DNA of 64,000 nucleotides from Rhizobium johnstonii 3841 (GCF_000009265.1 NC_008380.1:3849501-3913500), one strand, 5' to 3'. Counted from the stretch's first letter, positions 43,953 through 52,301 are shown. Program-made: numbers and translations. Notes: generated by a model from the letters alone, not told the origin.

Positions 43953-44153
43953 ATGGAATTGCCAACCGAAATGATGGTTGAAAAGCCAGATAGCTTTAAG
44001 CACGTGCCGCTGCAGAGCGAGCCTGCGGCGCAGCACCGGATCGTCGAAAGCGCGGATCTTTTCCGCGGCACGAACGAGATCATGATAAGACATGACGGCT
44101 TGGTCTATCGCCTGAAGATCACCCGTCAGGGCAAGCTCATTCTCAATAAGTAG
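43953..44153 (+). CDS. hmuP: Haemin uptake protein HmuP (HemP)
   Basis: 66 residues. The conserved HemP core is RIVESADLFRGTNEIMIRHDGLVYRLKITRQGKLILNK. In Bradyrhizobium HmuP is needed to activate haem-uptake genes along with Irr; in R. leguminosarum it starts hmuPSTUV. Length is normal for the family. It lies 8 bp upstream of hmuS and follows an iron box. Confidence 0.88.
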   Translation: MELPTEMMVEKPDSFKHVPLQSEPAAQHRIVESADLFRGTNEIMIRHDGLVYRLKITRQGKLILNK

Positions 44154-44161
44154 GGTAGGAC

Positions 44162-45211
44162 ATGACCGAACAGACAAGACCGGCGCCAGCCGAAATCCGT
44201 GCGTTTCGCGCCGAGAATCCGAAAATGCGCGAGCGTGATATCGCCGCCCAGCTGCAGATTTCCGAGGCAGCCCTCGTCGCCGCCGAAACAGGCATCAGCG
44301 TGACCCGAATCGATGGCAGTGCGCTGAAGCTTCTCGAGCGCGTGGCCGGCCTCGGCGAAGTAATGGCGCTGTCGCGCAACGAAAGTGCCGTTCACGAGAA
44401 GATCGGTGTCTTCGAAAACATCAAGAGCGGCGCGCAGGCCGCGATCGTTCTAGGCGAGAATATCGATCTGCGCATCTTCCCGAGCCGCTGGGAGCATGGT
44501 TTCGCCGTATCCAAGAAGGATGGTGACCAGGAGCGCCTCAGCCTGCAATATTTCGATAAGGCGGGCAACGCGGTGCACAAGGTGCATCTGCGCCCGAGCT
44601 CGAATGTCGAGGCCTATCACGCGATCGTCGCCGAGTTGAAGCTGGAAGACCAGTCGCAGGAATTTGTCGAGGCTGAGACCTTAAATGCCGTCGATGAAAC
44701 CGCCGACGTCAACCGCGACGAACTGCGCGACAACTGGAGCAAGCTCACCGATACGCATGAGTTCTTCGGCATGCTGAAGCGCCTGAAGATCGGCCGCCAG
44801 GCGGCCGTGCGCACCGTCGGCGACGACTATGCCTGGAAGCTCGACAACAGCGCGACGGCAGACATGATGCATGCCTCGGTGAAATCCGGCCTGCCGATCA
44901 TGTGCTTCGTCGCCAATAACGGCATCGTCCAGATCCATTCCGGCCCGATCTTCAACGTGCAGCCGATGGGTCCGTGGATCAATATCATGGACCCGACCTT
45001 TCACCTGCATCTGCGCCAGGATCACATCGCCGAGACCTGGGCCGTACGCAAGCCGACCACGGACGGCCACGTCACCTCGCTGGAGGCCTACAATGCCGAA
45101 GGCGAGATGATCATCCAGTTCTTCGGCAAGCGGAAGGAAGGCTCCGACGAACGCACCGAGTGGCGCGAGATCATGGAAAACCTGCCGCGGGCAGCGAGCG
45201 TGGCCGCATAA
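44162..45211 (+). CDS. hmuS: Haemin-degrading/transfer factor HmuS
   Basis: 349 residues with two HmuS repeats (AEIRAFRAENPKMRERDIA near the start and NRDELRDNWSKLTDTHEFFGML in the middle). It is the cytoplasmic haem-binding protein that receives haem from HmuTUV and passes or opens it. Its companion in degradation may be the IsdG-like enzyme across tonB. It follows hmuP by 8 bp and precedes hmuT by 11 bp. Confidence 0.92.
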   Translation: MTEQTRPAPAEIRAFRAENPKMRERDIAAQLQISEAALVAAETGISVTRIDGSALKLLERVAGLGEVMALSRNESAVHEKIGVFENIKSGAQAAIVLGENIDLRIFPSRWEHGFAVSKKDGDQERLSLQYFDKAGNAVHKVHLRPSSNVEAYHAIVAELKLEDQSQEFVEAETLNAVDETADVNRDELRDNWSKLTDTHEFFGMLKRLKIGRQAAVRTVGDDYAWKLDNSATADMMHASVKSGLPIMCFVANNGIVQIHSGPIFNVQPMGPWINIMDPTFHLHLRQDHIAETWAVRKPTTDGHVTSLEAYNAEGEMIIQFFGKRKEGSDERTEWREIMENLPRAASVAA

Positions 45212-45222
45212 GGATCGCAACG

Positions 45223-46152
45223 ATGACGATGCGTAACAATCTGCGCCGGATCCGCCCTTGGGAACTGGCCCTGACGGCGGCCATCATGGCGCTGCCGCTG
45301 ATCCCGACGGCGCCGACCGTCGAAGGCTTCGCCTTTATCCGCGCCGCCCACGCCGAGGAAAAGAAGCTCGACACGTCGCGCCTGGTTTCGGTCGGCGGCG
45401 ACATCACCGAAATCGTCTATGCGCTCGGCGAGGAAAGCCGGCTGATCGCCCGCGACACGACGAGCATGTATCCGGAGGCTGCGCTGAAGCTGCCGAACGT
45501 CGGCTACATGCGTGCGCTCTCACCGGAAGGCATCCTCGCCATGAACCCGACGGCGATCATCGCCGTCGAAGGTTCAGGCCCGCAGGAAGCGCTGGCTGTG
45601 CTGAAGAATGCCAGCGTGCCCTTCGAGACCGTGCCGAGCGCCTTTACCCGTGACGGCATCATCGCCAAGATCGACCGTGTCGGCACGCTGCTGGGCGTGC
45701 CCGACAAGGCAAAGGCGCTCGAAGAAAAGGTCGCGGCCGACCTCGACGCGGCGATCGCCGATGCCGAAAAGCGCCCGGAGGCCGAGCGCAAGCGCGTTCT
45801 CTTCATCCTCAGCGCCCAGAACGGCCGGATCATGGCATCGGGGACCGGCACGGCCGCCGATGGCATCGTCAAGCTCGCCGGCGCCATCAACGCCGTCGGC
45901 GCATTCCCGGGCTACAAGCCGTTGACGGACGAGGCGATCATCGAAGCCAAGCCCGACATCATCCTGATGATGAATCGCGGCGACGGCGCCGGCACCAAGA
46001 ACGAGGACCTGCTGGCTCAGCCGGCGATCGCGCTGACGCCGGCAGGCGAGAAAAAAGCGATCATCCGAATGGATGGCGTCTACCTGCTCGGCTTCGGCCC
46101 GCGCACCGCAGCCGCCGCGCGCGAGCTCAACACGGCGATCTACGGGGGCTGA
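45223..46152 (+). CDS. hmuT: Periplasmic haemin-binding protein HmuT
   Basis: 309 residues. N-terminal signal ending AHAEEK near residue 45. The type III substrate-binding fold starts LVSVGGDITEIVYALGEE and holds ARDTTSMYPEAAL, NVGYMRALSPEGIL and EGSGPQEAL. The conserved haem-ligand Tyr is likely in SMYPEA. It delivers haem to HmuU. ATG 45223 and ATG 45229 are both possible starts; AAGGA precedes them. Confidence 0.9.
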   Translation: MTMRNNLRRIRPWELALTAAIMALPLIPTAPTVEGFAFIRAAHAEEKKLDTSRLVSVGGDITEIVYALGEESRLIARDTTSMYPEAALKLPNVGYMRALSPEGILAMNPTAIIAVEGSGPQEALAVLKNASVPFETVPSAFTRDGIIAKIDRVGTLLGVPDKAKALEEKVAADLDAAIADAEKRPEAERKRVLFILSAQNGRIMASGTGTAADGIVKLAGAINAVGAFPGYKPLTDEAIIEAKPDIILMMNRGDGAGTKNEDLLAQPAIALTPAGEKKAIIRMDGVYLLGFGPRTAAAARELNTAIYGG

Positions 46153-46154
46153 TC

Positions 46155-47267
46155 ATGGCCCTGCCGCAAGCCATGATGGAACAAAGGCGACGATTCCCGA
46201 TGGCCGACATCCGCGAAATCAGGCAGGCGGGCGACAGGACGCCGCTCGCCTTGCTGGCGATCGCGCTGCTCGTCGTCGGCTCGGTCTTTTCGATGCTGTT
46301 TTCGGTGACGACGGGCGCCTCGGATGCCTCGATCCTCGACGTCATCAGCAACATGGCCGGCTCCGAGGCGGCGCTCAGCACACGTGACCGGATCATCATC
46401 TTCGATATCCGCCTGCCCAGGGCGATCCTCGGTTTCCTGATCGGCGCCTCGCTGGCCGTTTCCGGCACGGTGATGCAGGGCCTGTTCCGCAATCCGCTGG
46501 CCGATCCCGGCCTCGTCGGCGTCTCTTCCGGCGCAAGCCTCGGCGCGGTCGCGATGATCGTGCTCGGCGGCGGCCTCGCAGCTCCACTCGAGGCGCTACT
46601 CGGTATCTACGCTCTGCCGGCGGCAGCCTTCGGCGGCGGCCTCGTCACGACGCTGCTGCTCTACAGGATCGCCACCCGTCACGGACAGACCTCGGTCGCG
46701 ACGATGCTGCTTGCCGGCATCGCGCTTGGCGCACTCGCCCTCGCCATCACGGGACTGCTGATCTACATGGCCAACGACCAGCAGCTGCGCGACCTGACTT
46801 TCTGGAGCATGGGCTCGCTTGCCGGCGCCACATGGACGAAGATCGCCGCCGCCAGCCCGATCATCCTGTTGTCCTTCACCGCCCTGCCCTTCATGGCTCG
46901 CGGCCTCAATGCCATCACGCTCGGCGAGGCCGCCGCCTTTCATATGGGCGTTCCGGTGCAGCGGCTGAAGAATGTCGCGATCGTCGGTGTCGCTGCGGCG
47001 ACCGGCGCATCCGTCGCCGTCAGCGGCGGCATCGGTTTCGTCGGGATCGTCGTGCCGCATATCCTGCGCATGGCGATCGGCCCCGACCATCGTTTCCTGC
47101 TGCCGGCCGCAGCTCTTCTCGGCGGCTCTTTGCTGATCTTTGCGGATGTCCTGGCGCGCACCCTGGTCGCCCCCGCCGAACTACCGATCGGCATCATCAC
47201 CGCGGCGGTCGGCGGACCGTTCTTCCTGTGGATCCTGCTGCGGCAGCGTTCGCGCCTTGCCCTGTGA
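46155..47267 (+). CDS. hmuU: Haemin ABC transporter permease HmuU
   Basis: 370 residues, FecCD family with about 10 TM helices: RLPRAILGFLIGASLAVSGTVMQGLFRNPLADPGLVGVSSGA is the family signature region (here given as its parts RLPRAILGF and GLFRNPLADP). GIGFVGIVVPHILR is the coupling loop that contacts HmuV. It lies 2 bp after hmuT. Confidence 0.92.
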   Translation: MALPQAMMEQRRRFPMADIREIRQAGDRTPLALLAIALLVVGSVFSMLFSVTTGASDASILDVISNMAGSEAALSTRDRIIIFDIRLPRAILGFLIGASLAVSGTVMQGLFRNPLADPGLVGVSSGASLGAVAMIVLGGGLAAPLEALLGIYALPAAAFGGGLVTTLLLYRIATRHGQTSVATMLLAGIALGALALAITGLLIYMANDQQLRDLTFWSMGSLAGATWTKIAAASPIILLSFTALPFMARGLNAITLGEAAAFHMGVPVQRLKNVAIVGVAAATGASVAVSGGIGFVGIVVPHILRMAIGPDHRFLLPAAALLGGSLLIFADVLARTLVAPAELPIGIITAAVGGPFFLWILLRQRSRLAL

Positions 47268-48086
47268 GTGCCCCCTGTGAGCGACATTGAGATGATCGAA
47301 GTTTCCGGCGTCTCCGTGCGCCTTTCCGGCAAAACCATCATCAGCGACGTCGCCTTTACGGCAAGAGCCGGCGAGCTTACGGCGATTGCCGGGCCGAACG
47401 GCTCCGGCAAGACGACGACGATGAAAGCTATCTCCGGCGAACTTGCCTATGGCGGCTCGGTGCGCATCGGGGGCGGCGAGGTGAAGGGGCTGAAACCCTG
47501 GCAGCTTGCCGCCATTCGTGGCGTGCTGCCGCAGGCAAGCACTATCTCCTTTCCCTTTACCGTGCGCGAGATCGTCCGTATGGGGCTGACGTCAGGTCTC
47601 AACCTGCATCCCGACAAGGCCGAGCAGACGGCGGCGGCAGCGCTTGCCTCCGTCGACTTGACCGGCTTCGAAGGCCGCTTCTATCAGGAACTCTCGGGCG
47701 GCGAGCAGCAGCGTGTGCAGCTTGCCCGCGTGCTCTGCCAGATCGCCGAGCCCATCGTCGACGGCAAGCCCTGCTGGCTGCTGCTCGACGAGCCGGTCTC
47801 GAGCCTCGACATCAGCCACCAGTTGACCATCATGACGCTCGCCCGCAATTTCTGCGAACGCGGCGGCGGTGTCATCGCCGTCATGCACGATCTCAACCTG
47901 ACGGCGCTCTTTGCCGACCGCATCGTGCTGATGAAATCCGGCCGCCTCGCCGCCGCCGGCAGCATCGGCGAAGTGCTGACGAACGAAACGATGCTCGCGG
48001 TGTTCGGCTGCGCGCTGCGCATCAACCAGGTACCATCAGATGGCACGCCCTTCGTGCTCGCCCACAGCGCCATTTCCCGCCCCTGA
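47268..48086 (+). CDS. hmuV: Haemin ABC transporter ATPase HmuV
   Basis: 272 residues. Walker A GPNGSGKTTT, signature LSGGEQQRVQLA, Walker B WLLLDEPVSSLD and H-loop VMHDLN. It starts with GTG 47268, directly after the hmuU stop; GTG 47277 is also in frame. It completes hmuPSTUV. No outer-membrane haem receptor gene lies in the window, so it must be elsewhere. Confidence 0.92.
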   Translation: MPPVSDIEMIEVSGVSVRLSGKTIISDVAFTARAGELTAIAGPNGSGKTTTMKAISGELAYGGSVRIGGGEVKGLKPWQLAAIRGVLPQASTISFPFTVREIVRMGLTSGLNLHPDKAEQTAAAALASVDLTGFEGRFYQELSGGEQQRVQLARVLCQIAEPIVDGKPCWLLLDEPVSSLDISHQLTIMTLARNFCERGGGVIAVMHDLNLTALFADRIVLMKSGRLAAAGSIGEVLTNETMLAVFGCALRINQVPSDGTPFVLAHSAISRP

Positions 48087-48099
48087 GCACTGCGCGAGC

Positions 48100-48124
48100 G
48101 GAACTTTTGATCGCCCGGCACGTT
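48100..48124 (+). promoter_or_regulatory. EcfG-type promoter of the DUF883 unit
   Basis: GGAAC (48100-48104), 16 bp, CGTT (48121-48124): exact general stress promoter, 110 bp before the ATG and right after hmuV. Confidence 0.75.
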
Positions 48125-48234
48125 GTCGGCAGTGATCTGGGTCAATGCCGGGCGATATCATTCATGCAACGGACGGTGGTGACCCTCGTGCGAAATAGGC
48201 GGGCTTGCGCGCGCCCCAGCCAATGGAGACAGCC

Positions 48235-48579
48235 ATGAGCTATTCTATCTTCCAGTCCGGCCGCAGCCGCCGCAACGGCACCTTCCACAATTTGGAATCC
48301 GGGATCGAGGAGCAGATCGAGGCACTGCGCAACGAACTCGCGGAACTGACGCGCCTCGTCGGCAAGAGCTCACGCCATCAAGGCGAGAAAATCCGTAGCC
48401 AGGCCGGTGCCGGCTATGAGGAACTGCTCGGCCGCAGCGAGGATCTGCTGCGCGAATTGCAGCACGGCTATGAGCGTGGAACAACGGAAATGCGCGAGAC
48501 CGTGCGCAAGCACCCACTGGCAACCATCGGCGCCGTGGCCGCTTTCGGCCTTGCCATCGCCTTCCTCGCCCGGCGCTGA
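48235..48579 (+). CDS. DUF883 (ElaB/YqjD-like) membrane-tail protein
   Basis: 114 residues. A long amphipathic helix (IEEQIEALRNELAELTRLVGK onward) and a C-terminal TM (HPLATIGAVAAFGLAIAFLARR) are typical of the ElaB/YqjD group, inner-membrane proteins tied to stationary phase, some of which bind ribosomes. GGAGA precedes ATG 48235. The exact EcfG-type promoter upstream predicts stress control. It is followed 9 bp later by a two-TM envelope protein. Confidence 0.82.
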   Translation: MSYSIFQSGRSRRNGTFHNLESGIEEQIEALRNELAELTRLVGKSSRHQGEKIRSQAGAGYEELLGRSEDLLRELQHGYERGTTEMRETVRKHPLATIGAVAAFGLAIAFLARR

Positions 48580-48588
48580 GGAAGCGCG

Positions 48589-48990
48589 ATGATCTTACCG
48601 ATCCTCAGCCTGCTGACGGGCGCAAGCGTGCACCGGACCGTTGCGCGCGCCAAGCGCAACGGCATCTTCATTGCGCTTGCCGTGCTCTTCCTTCTTACCG
48701 CCTACGCGCTGGCTGTCACCGCCGGCGCCATCTGGCTCGCCGGCATCTACGGCCCGGTCGGCGCTGCTCTCTTCCTGGCCGCCTGCGCGCTGCTGATCGC
48801 CATCATCGCCCTGGTGGCGATGTCGATCATCAACGCCCGGGAAGCACGCCGCGCCCGTGAACGCCGTGCGTCGCTCGAATCGCTGGCAACGGTGGGGCTC
48901 GGTCTTATCCGCGCCCAGCCGCTCCTGACTGCCGGTGTTCTGGCAGCAATCGTCGCAGCCAATCTGGTAGGGTCAAAGCGCGAGGATTGA
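48589..48990 (+). CDS. Phage-holin-like/DUF1469-type membrane protein
   Basis: 133 residues with three TM segments (about 26-48, 52-80 and 112-127) and a basic cytoplasmic region (REARRARERRAS). It resembles the YqjE/actinobacterial holin group usually paired with ElaB/YqjD proteins. The pair yqjD-yqjE-like here is a small operon, most likely stress-induced through the EcfG promoter. Confidence 0.78.
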   Translation: MILPILSLLTGASVHRTVARAKRNGIFIALAVLFLLTAYALAVTAGAIWLAGIYGPVGAALFLAACALLIAIIALVAMSIINAREARRARERRASLESLATVGLGLIRAQPLLTAGVLAAIVAANLVGSKRED

Positions 48991-49013
48991 TTGAGGAGAC
49001 GTGCAGCAAACGG

Positions 49014-49154
49014 CTGCCCCTCACCCTAACCCTCTCCCCGTAAAAACGGGGAGAGGGAACGTGCCCTGCGAGAGCGAGGTGGGAACGGTGAGGGTGCGAC
49101 ATGTCCCTTCGCCTCGCTTGCGGGGAGAAGGTGGCGGCAGCCGGATGAGGGGCG
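49014..49154. repeat. RIME-like palindromic repeat
   Basis: About 140 bp bounded by inverted ends GCCCCTCA and TGAGGGGC. A perfect 12-bp internal hairpin CCCTCTCCCCGT / ACGGGGAGAGGG (loop AAAA, 49030-49057) and a CTCGCTTGCGGGGAGAAGGTGGCGGCAGCCGG-type second half are typical of Rhizobium mosaic elements. It stands between the holin-like gene and ecfG, both of which end toward it. Confidence 0.7.
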
Positions 49155-49193
49155 AATACACCCAATCATATCAATGGCATAACCGAAAAGCGC

Positions 49194-49227
49194 AAAAAGC
49201 CGGCGCCCCGAGGGGCGGCCGGCTTTC
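49194..49227 (-). terminator. Terminator of ecfG
   Basis: Leftward GC-rich hairpin with one bulge (AAAGCCGGC-GCCCC / GGGGC-G-GCCGGCTTT), followed by TT on the - strand. It lies 20 bp after the ecfG stop. Confidence 0.8.
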
Positions 49228-49246
49228 CTCCCAAATATGACTCTTG

Positions 49247-49804
49247 TCAGAACGCGAAAGCCTTCGATGTCAGCGGCGCCGAGGTGGCGTCGGGGCCGAA
49301 ATCAGCCTCGCCTGAGATCTGCAGCAACTCCTGCAGCCGCTGGCGAGCTCGGTTGACGCGGCTCTTGATGGTGCCCACGGCGCAGCCACAGATTTCGGCC
49401 GCCTCCTCATAGGAAAAACCCGAGGCGCCGACGAGGATGATCGCCTCGCGTTGATCCGGCGGCAGCTGGTCGAGCGCCTTCTTGAAGTCCTGCAGATCGA
49501 GCGCGCCATATTGCGAGGGGTGCATCGCCATAGATTCGGTGAACAGCCCGTCGCTGTCCTGCACTTCGCGGCCGCTCTTGCGCATCTGGCTGTAGAGTTC
49601 GTTGCGCAGGATCGTAAAGAGCCAGGCCTTCATATTGGTGCCCATCTCGAAATGATCCTGCTTGGCCCAGGCTTTCATGATGGTGTCCTGGACGAGATCG
49701 TCGGCACGGTCGTGCCGCCCGATGAGCGAGATTGCGAAAGCGCGAAGGCTTGGGAGTGCCGCCAGCAGTTCCCGCTTGAAGCTGGGTTGCGATTTGTCTT
49801 CCAT
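49247..49804 (-). CDS. ecfG: General stress sigma factor EcfG (ECF15)
   Basis: 185 residues with sigma region 2 (RHDRADDLVQDTIMKAWAK) and region 4 (LDQLPPDQREAIILVGASGFSYEEAAEICGCAVGTIKSRVNRAR) and no other domain. EcfG is held by NepR (next gene upstream) and released when phosphorylated PhyR binds NepR. It recognises GGAAC-N16/17-CGTT, four exact copies of which lie in this window. It lies 9 bp after nepR in the same unit. Confidence 0.93.
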   Translation of the reverse strand: MEDKSQPSFKRELLAALPSLRAFAISLIGRHDRADDLVQDTIMKAWAKQDHFEMGTNMKAWLFTILRNELYSQMRKSGREVQDSDGLFTESMAMHPSQYGALDLQDFKKALDQLPPDQREAIILVGASGFSYEEAAEICGCAVGTIKSRVNRARQRLQELLQISGEADFGPDATSAPLTSKAFAF

Positions 49805-49813
49805 GCGGCGATC

Positions 49814-50020
49814 CTATTCGGCCATCTTGGCAGAAGCCATCATTTCAGCATGGTCGAGCTTTTCGAGAAGGTCGAGAAAACGATCGGGAATCGCCTCATC
49901 CTGTGCGGCCGAATAAAGCGACCGGAGCCTGACGCCGATCTGGTTGTTCGGGTCCAGGATGTCGCTTGCCCGCAGCTCCAGCTTTCGCTGATCGGCTGCT
50001 TCTTTCTTGCGTGTAGTCAT
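49814..50020 (-). CDS. nepR: Anti-sigma factor NepR
   Basis: 68 residues. The conserved NepR helices are IGVRLRSLYSAAQDEAIPDRFLDLLEKLD, with a basic N-terminus. It sequesters EcfG and is itself bound by the sigma-like half of phosphorylated PhyR. ATG 50020 follows GAGAAGA and gives the normal length; upstream in-frame starts to 50146 lack similarity. It lies between ecfG and the divergent phyR. Confidence 0.9.
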   Translation of the reverse strand: MTTRKKEAADQRKLELRASDILDPNNQIGVRLRSLYSAAQDEAIPDRFLDLLEKLDHAEMMASAKMAE

Positions 50021-50184
50021 CAATTCGTCTTCTCGCCGGTTGTCTGTTCGAGGGGCGTGTCGAGGGGCGTGGATGGGATCAAAAACGATTTCAACCATCG
50101 ACATCGAACGTTCCATTGTCGATGTCGCTGGCATTTGCCGTTGCATGGGTCAAAACGCTACGCCCTTTCTTCGTCGGCTGGAAT

Positions 50185-50209
50185 AATGCGGCGCGACGAA
50201 AAAAGTTCC
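50185..50209 (-). promoter_or_regulatory. Imperfect EcfG-type promoter of nepR-ecfG
   Basis: On the - strand GGAAC (50209-50205), 16 bp, CATT (50188-50185), one base away from CGTT. A single mismatch and a nearby second GGAAC make it plausible that nepR-ecfG is autoregulated. Confidence 0.45.
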
Positions 50210-50218
50210 TGCCGTTCC

Positions 50219-50243
50219 GGAACTTTTTTATCAAGGCGACGTT
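50219..50243 (+). promoter_or_regulatory. EcfG-type promoter of phyR
   Basis: GGAAC (50219-50223), 16 bp, CGTT (50240-50243), exact match, 46 bp before the phyR ATG. Confidence 0.85.
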
Positions 50244-50289
50244 AACCGCTCATTGAAGCCAATGCCGGCCTGTATGCAGGAGCCCATTA

Positions 50290-51084
50290 ATGACACTTTC
50301 TACTCGGATTGCGCCGCACCTTCCTTATCTGCGCCGCTATTCCCGCGCCCTTACCGGCACTCAGACTTCGGGCGACGCTTATGTCGCCGCCGTTCTCGAA
50401 GCCATCATCGCCGATCTGTCGATTTTCCCGGATACGGCGAATGACCGGGTCGCACTCTACAAACTGTTCACGCAACTGTTTGGTTCCACCGCAGTCCAGA
50501 TTCCAGAGCCGACCTCGCCCTATGCCTGGGAGCAGCGTGCCACGCTGAACCTTTCCAAGGTTTCGCCGCGCGCCCGTCAGGCCTTCCTGCTCGCCTCCGT
50601 GGAGAATTTCCGCGTCGCCGAAATCGCCGAAATTCTGGAAACCGAAGAACAGGATGTCATGCATCTGCTCGACGTCGCGTCGCAGGAGATTTCCCGTCAG
50701 GTCGCAACCGATATCATGATTATCGAGGACGAACCGCTGATCGCCATGGATATCGAGCAGATGGTCGAGAGCCTCGGCCATCGCGTCACCGGCATTGCCC
50801 GTACGCATGCCGAGGCCGTGGCGCTTTACAACAAGACCAAGCCCAGCATGGTGCTGGCTGACATCCAGCTTGCCGATGGCAGTTCCGGTATCGACGCAGT
50901 CAACGACATCCTCAAGACGTCGAGCGTACCGGTGATCTTCATCACCGCCTTCCCGGAACGGCTTCTGACCGGCGAGCGCCCGGAACCGACTTTCCTTGTC
51001 ACCAAGCCGTTCAATCCCGACATGGTCAAGGCATTGATCAGCCAAGCTCTTTTCTTCAATGAATCGACCAGAGTAGCCGCCTGA
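50290..51084 (+). CDS. phyR: General stress response regulator PhyR
   Basis: 264 residues. A sigma-like N-terminal half (about 1-130, with VSPRARQAFLLASVENFRVAEIAEILE) is followed by a receiver domain (about 140-262): acidic pair in IIEDEP, phosphorylation Asp in VLADIQL and Lys in VTKPFN. Phosphorylation frees the sigma-like part to bind NepR. It is divergent from nepR-ecfG and has its own EcfG promoter, giving positive feedback. Confidence 0.94.
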   Translation: MTLSTRIAPHLPYLRRYSRALTGTQTSGDAYVAAVLEAIIADLSIFPDTANDRVALYKLFTQLFGSTAVQIPEPTSPYAWEQRATLNLSKVSPRARQAFLLASVENFRVAEIAEILETEEQDVMHLLDVASQEISRQVATDIMIIEDEPLIAMDIEQMVESLGHRVTGIARTHAEAVALYNKTKPSMVLADIQLADGSSGIDAVNDILKTSSVPVIFITAFPERLLTGERPEPTFLVTKPFNPDMVKALISQALFFNESTRVAA

Positions 51085-51104
51085 GACGCAATTTTCCGTC
51101 CTTC

Positions 51105-51130
51105 GGAACCAAATCGCCAAAGCAGGCGTT
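51105..51130 (+). promoter_or_regulatory. EcfG-type promoter of the HWE kinase gene
   Basis: GGAAC (51105-51109), 17 bp, CGTT (51127-51130), an exact match, 128 bp before the GTG start of the kinase gene. Confidence 0.75.
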
Positions 51131-51258
51131 CCGGTGCTACCGGGACGCTCCGGTGGCTTTAACGGTTTTTGCAGCGCTTTGTTCTAGAGTTGGCAGGCGG
51201 TGTCTGGAAGGGCACTCCCTTCGGCGACGTTCAAGATGTCACAAGGAAAGGCGGCCGA

Positions 51259-52272
51259 GTGAATACGACTGAACCATTGTCCGGCATGCCTTTTACCTTC
51301 GAAGGCAAAGCCGCAATGATGGAACGCGCGCTCGGCAGCGCCGGGATTTCGATCCTCTGCCAGGACGCCCGACTGTCGATTTTCTACGCCGAAAATCTGC
51401 CGCCGCATTTTGCCGCGCTCTTTGCGCCCGGCAGCAGCGACGCTGTCCTTTTTGGCGATGCGCACGGCCGATATCTGACGGCGCTGAAGCACAAGGTGCT
51501 GGAAACCGGCATCCCCAACAATGCCGAGGTCGAGATCGACGTCGACGGCGAACGGCGCACTTATGAACTGAAGATCCAGCGCACCGGCGAACGCGGCGAG
51601 CATGGACTTCTGTCCGTCATGGCTGAAGTCACCGAAAGCCGGCATCGCGAAAAAGTTCTGAAATCGCTGCTGCGCGAACTCTCACACCGCTCGAAGAACC
51701 TTCTCGCCATAATCCAAGGCATTGCCACCCAGACGGCCCGCAACACGCTTTCTCTCGACAGCTTCCTCCTCAAATTCCGTGGACGGCTGCAATCGCTTTC
51801 CAACTCGCAGGACCTGATTACAGATTCGAGCTGGCGCGGCGCCTATCTCTTCGAACTCGCCGAAAAGCAGTTTGCTCCCTATTGGCCGGAGACGGCCGGC
51901 TCCATGCCGATCTATGGCATCAACGCTCATCTGACACCGAATGCCGCCGTGCATCTCGGGCTCGCCCTCCACGAACTCATTGTCAACTCCGCCTCCTTCG
52001 GCGCGATATCAGGCGGCGCCGCCTCCATCACGCTGAATTGCCGCGAAGCCACGATCAACGACAGGAAGGCGATCGAAGTCGCCTGGGCGGAAGTTCTGCA
52101 TGATCAGTCGGAAGTCCACGAATTCAGCGACAACAGCTTCGGCCGCACCGTGCTGGAGCGTGTCGTGCCTTCGTCGGTCAATGGCAAAGCGGAGTTGAAC
52201 CTCATTCCCGGCCGCATCGAATACCGTCTGACCATTCCGGAAACCGAATTCGAGATCTTCAAGCGGGTGTGA
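51259..52272 (+). CDS. Soluble HWE-family sensor histidine kinase
   Basis: 337 residues. An N-terminal PAS-like sensor (about 20-120, FYAENLPPHFAALF) is followed by an HWE/HisKA_2 dimerisation helix with the phospho-acceptor His in LLRELSHRSKNLLAIIQG, then an HWE ATPase with HELIVNSASFGAIS. No TM segment. Adjacent to phyR and under an exact EcfG promoter, it is a candidate PhyR kinase or phosphatase in the general stress pathway. GTG 51259 follows AAGGAAAGG; the frame is open from 51169. Confidence 0.87.
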   Translation: MNTTEPLSGMPFTFEGKAAMMERALGSAGISILCQDARLSIFYAENLPPHFAALFAPGSSDAVLFGDAHGRYLTALKHKVLETGIPNNAEVEIDVDGERRTYELKIQRTGERGEHGLLSVMAEVTESRHREKVLKSLLRELSHRSKNLLAIIQGIATQTARNTLSLDSFLLKFRGRLQSLSNSQDLITDSSWRGAYLFELAEKQFAPYWPETAGSMPIYGINAHLTPNAAVHLGLALHELIVNSASFGAISGGAASITLNCREATINDRKAIEVAWAEVLHDQSEVHEFSDNSFGRTVLERVVPSSVNGKAELNLIPGRIEYRLTIPETEFEIFKRV

Positions 52273-52301
52273 AAGCCCTGGAGACAGTCGAGAACGGAAA
52301 A

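Noticed and set aside
50084..50114. A second EcfG promoter for nepR on the - strand (GGAAC...CGTT)
   Set aside because: The spacer is 22 bp, too long for the 16-17 bp rule.
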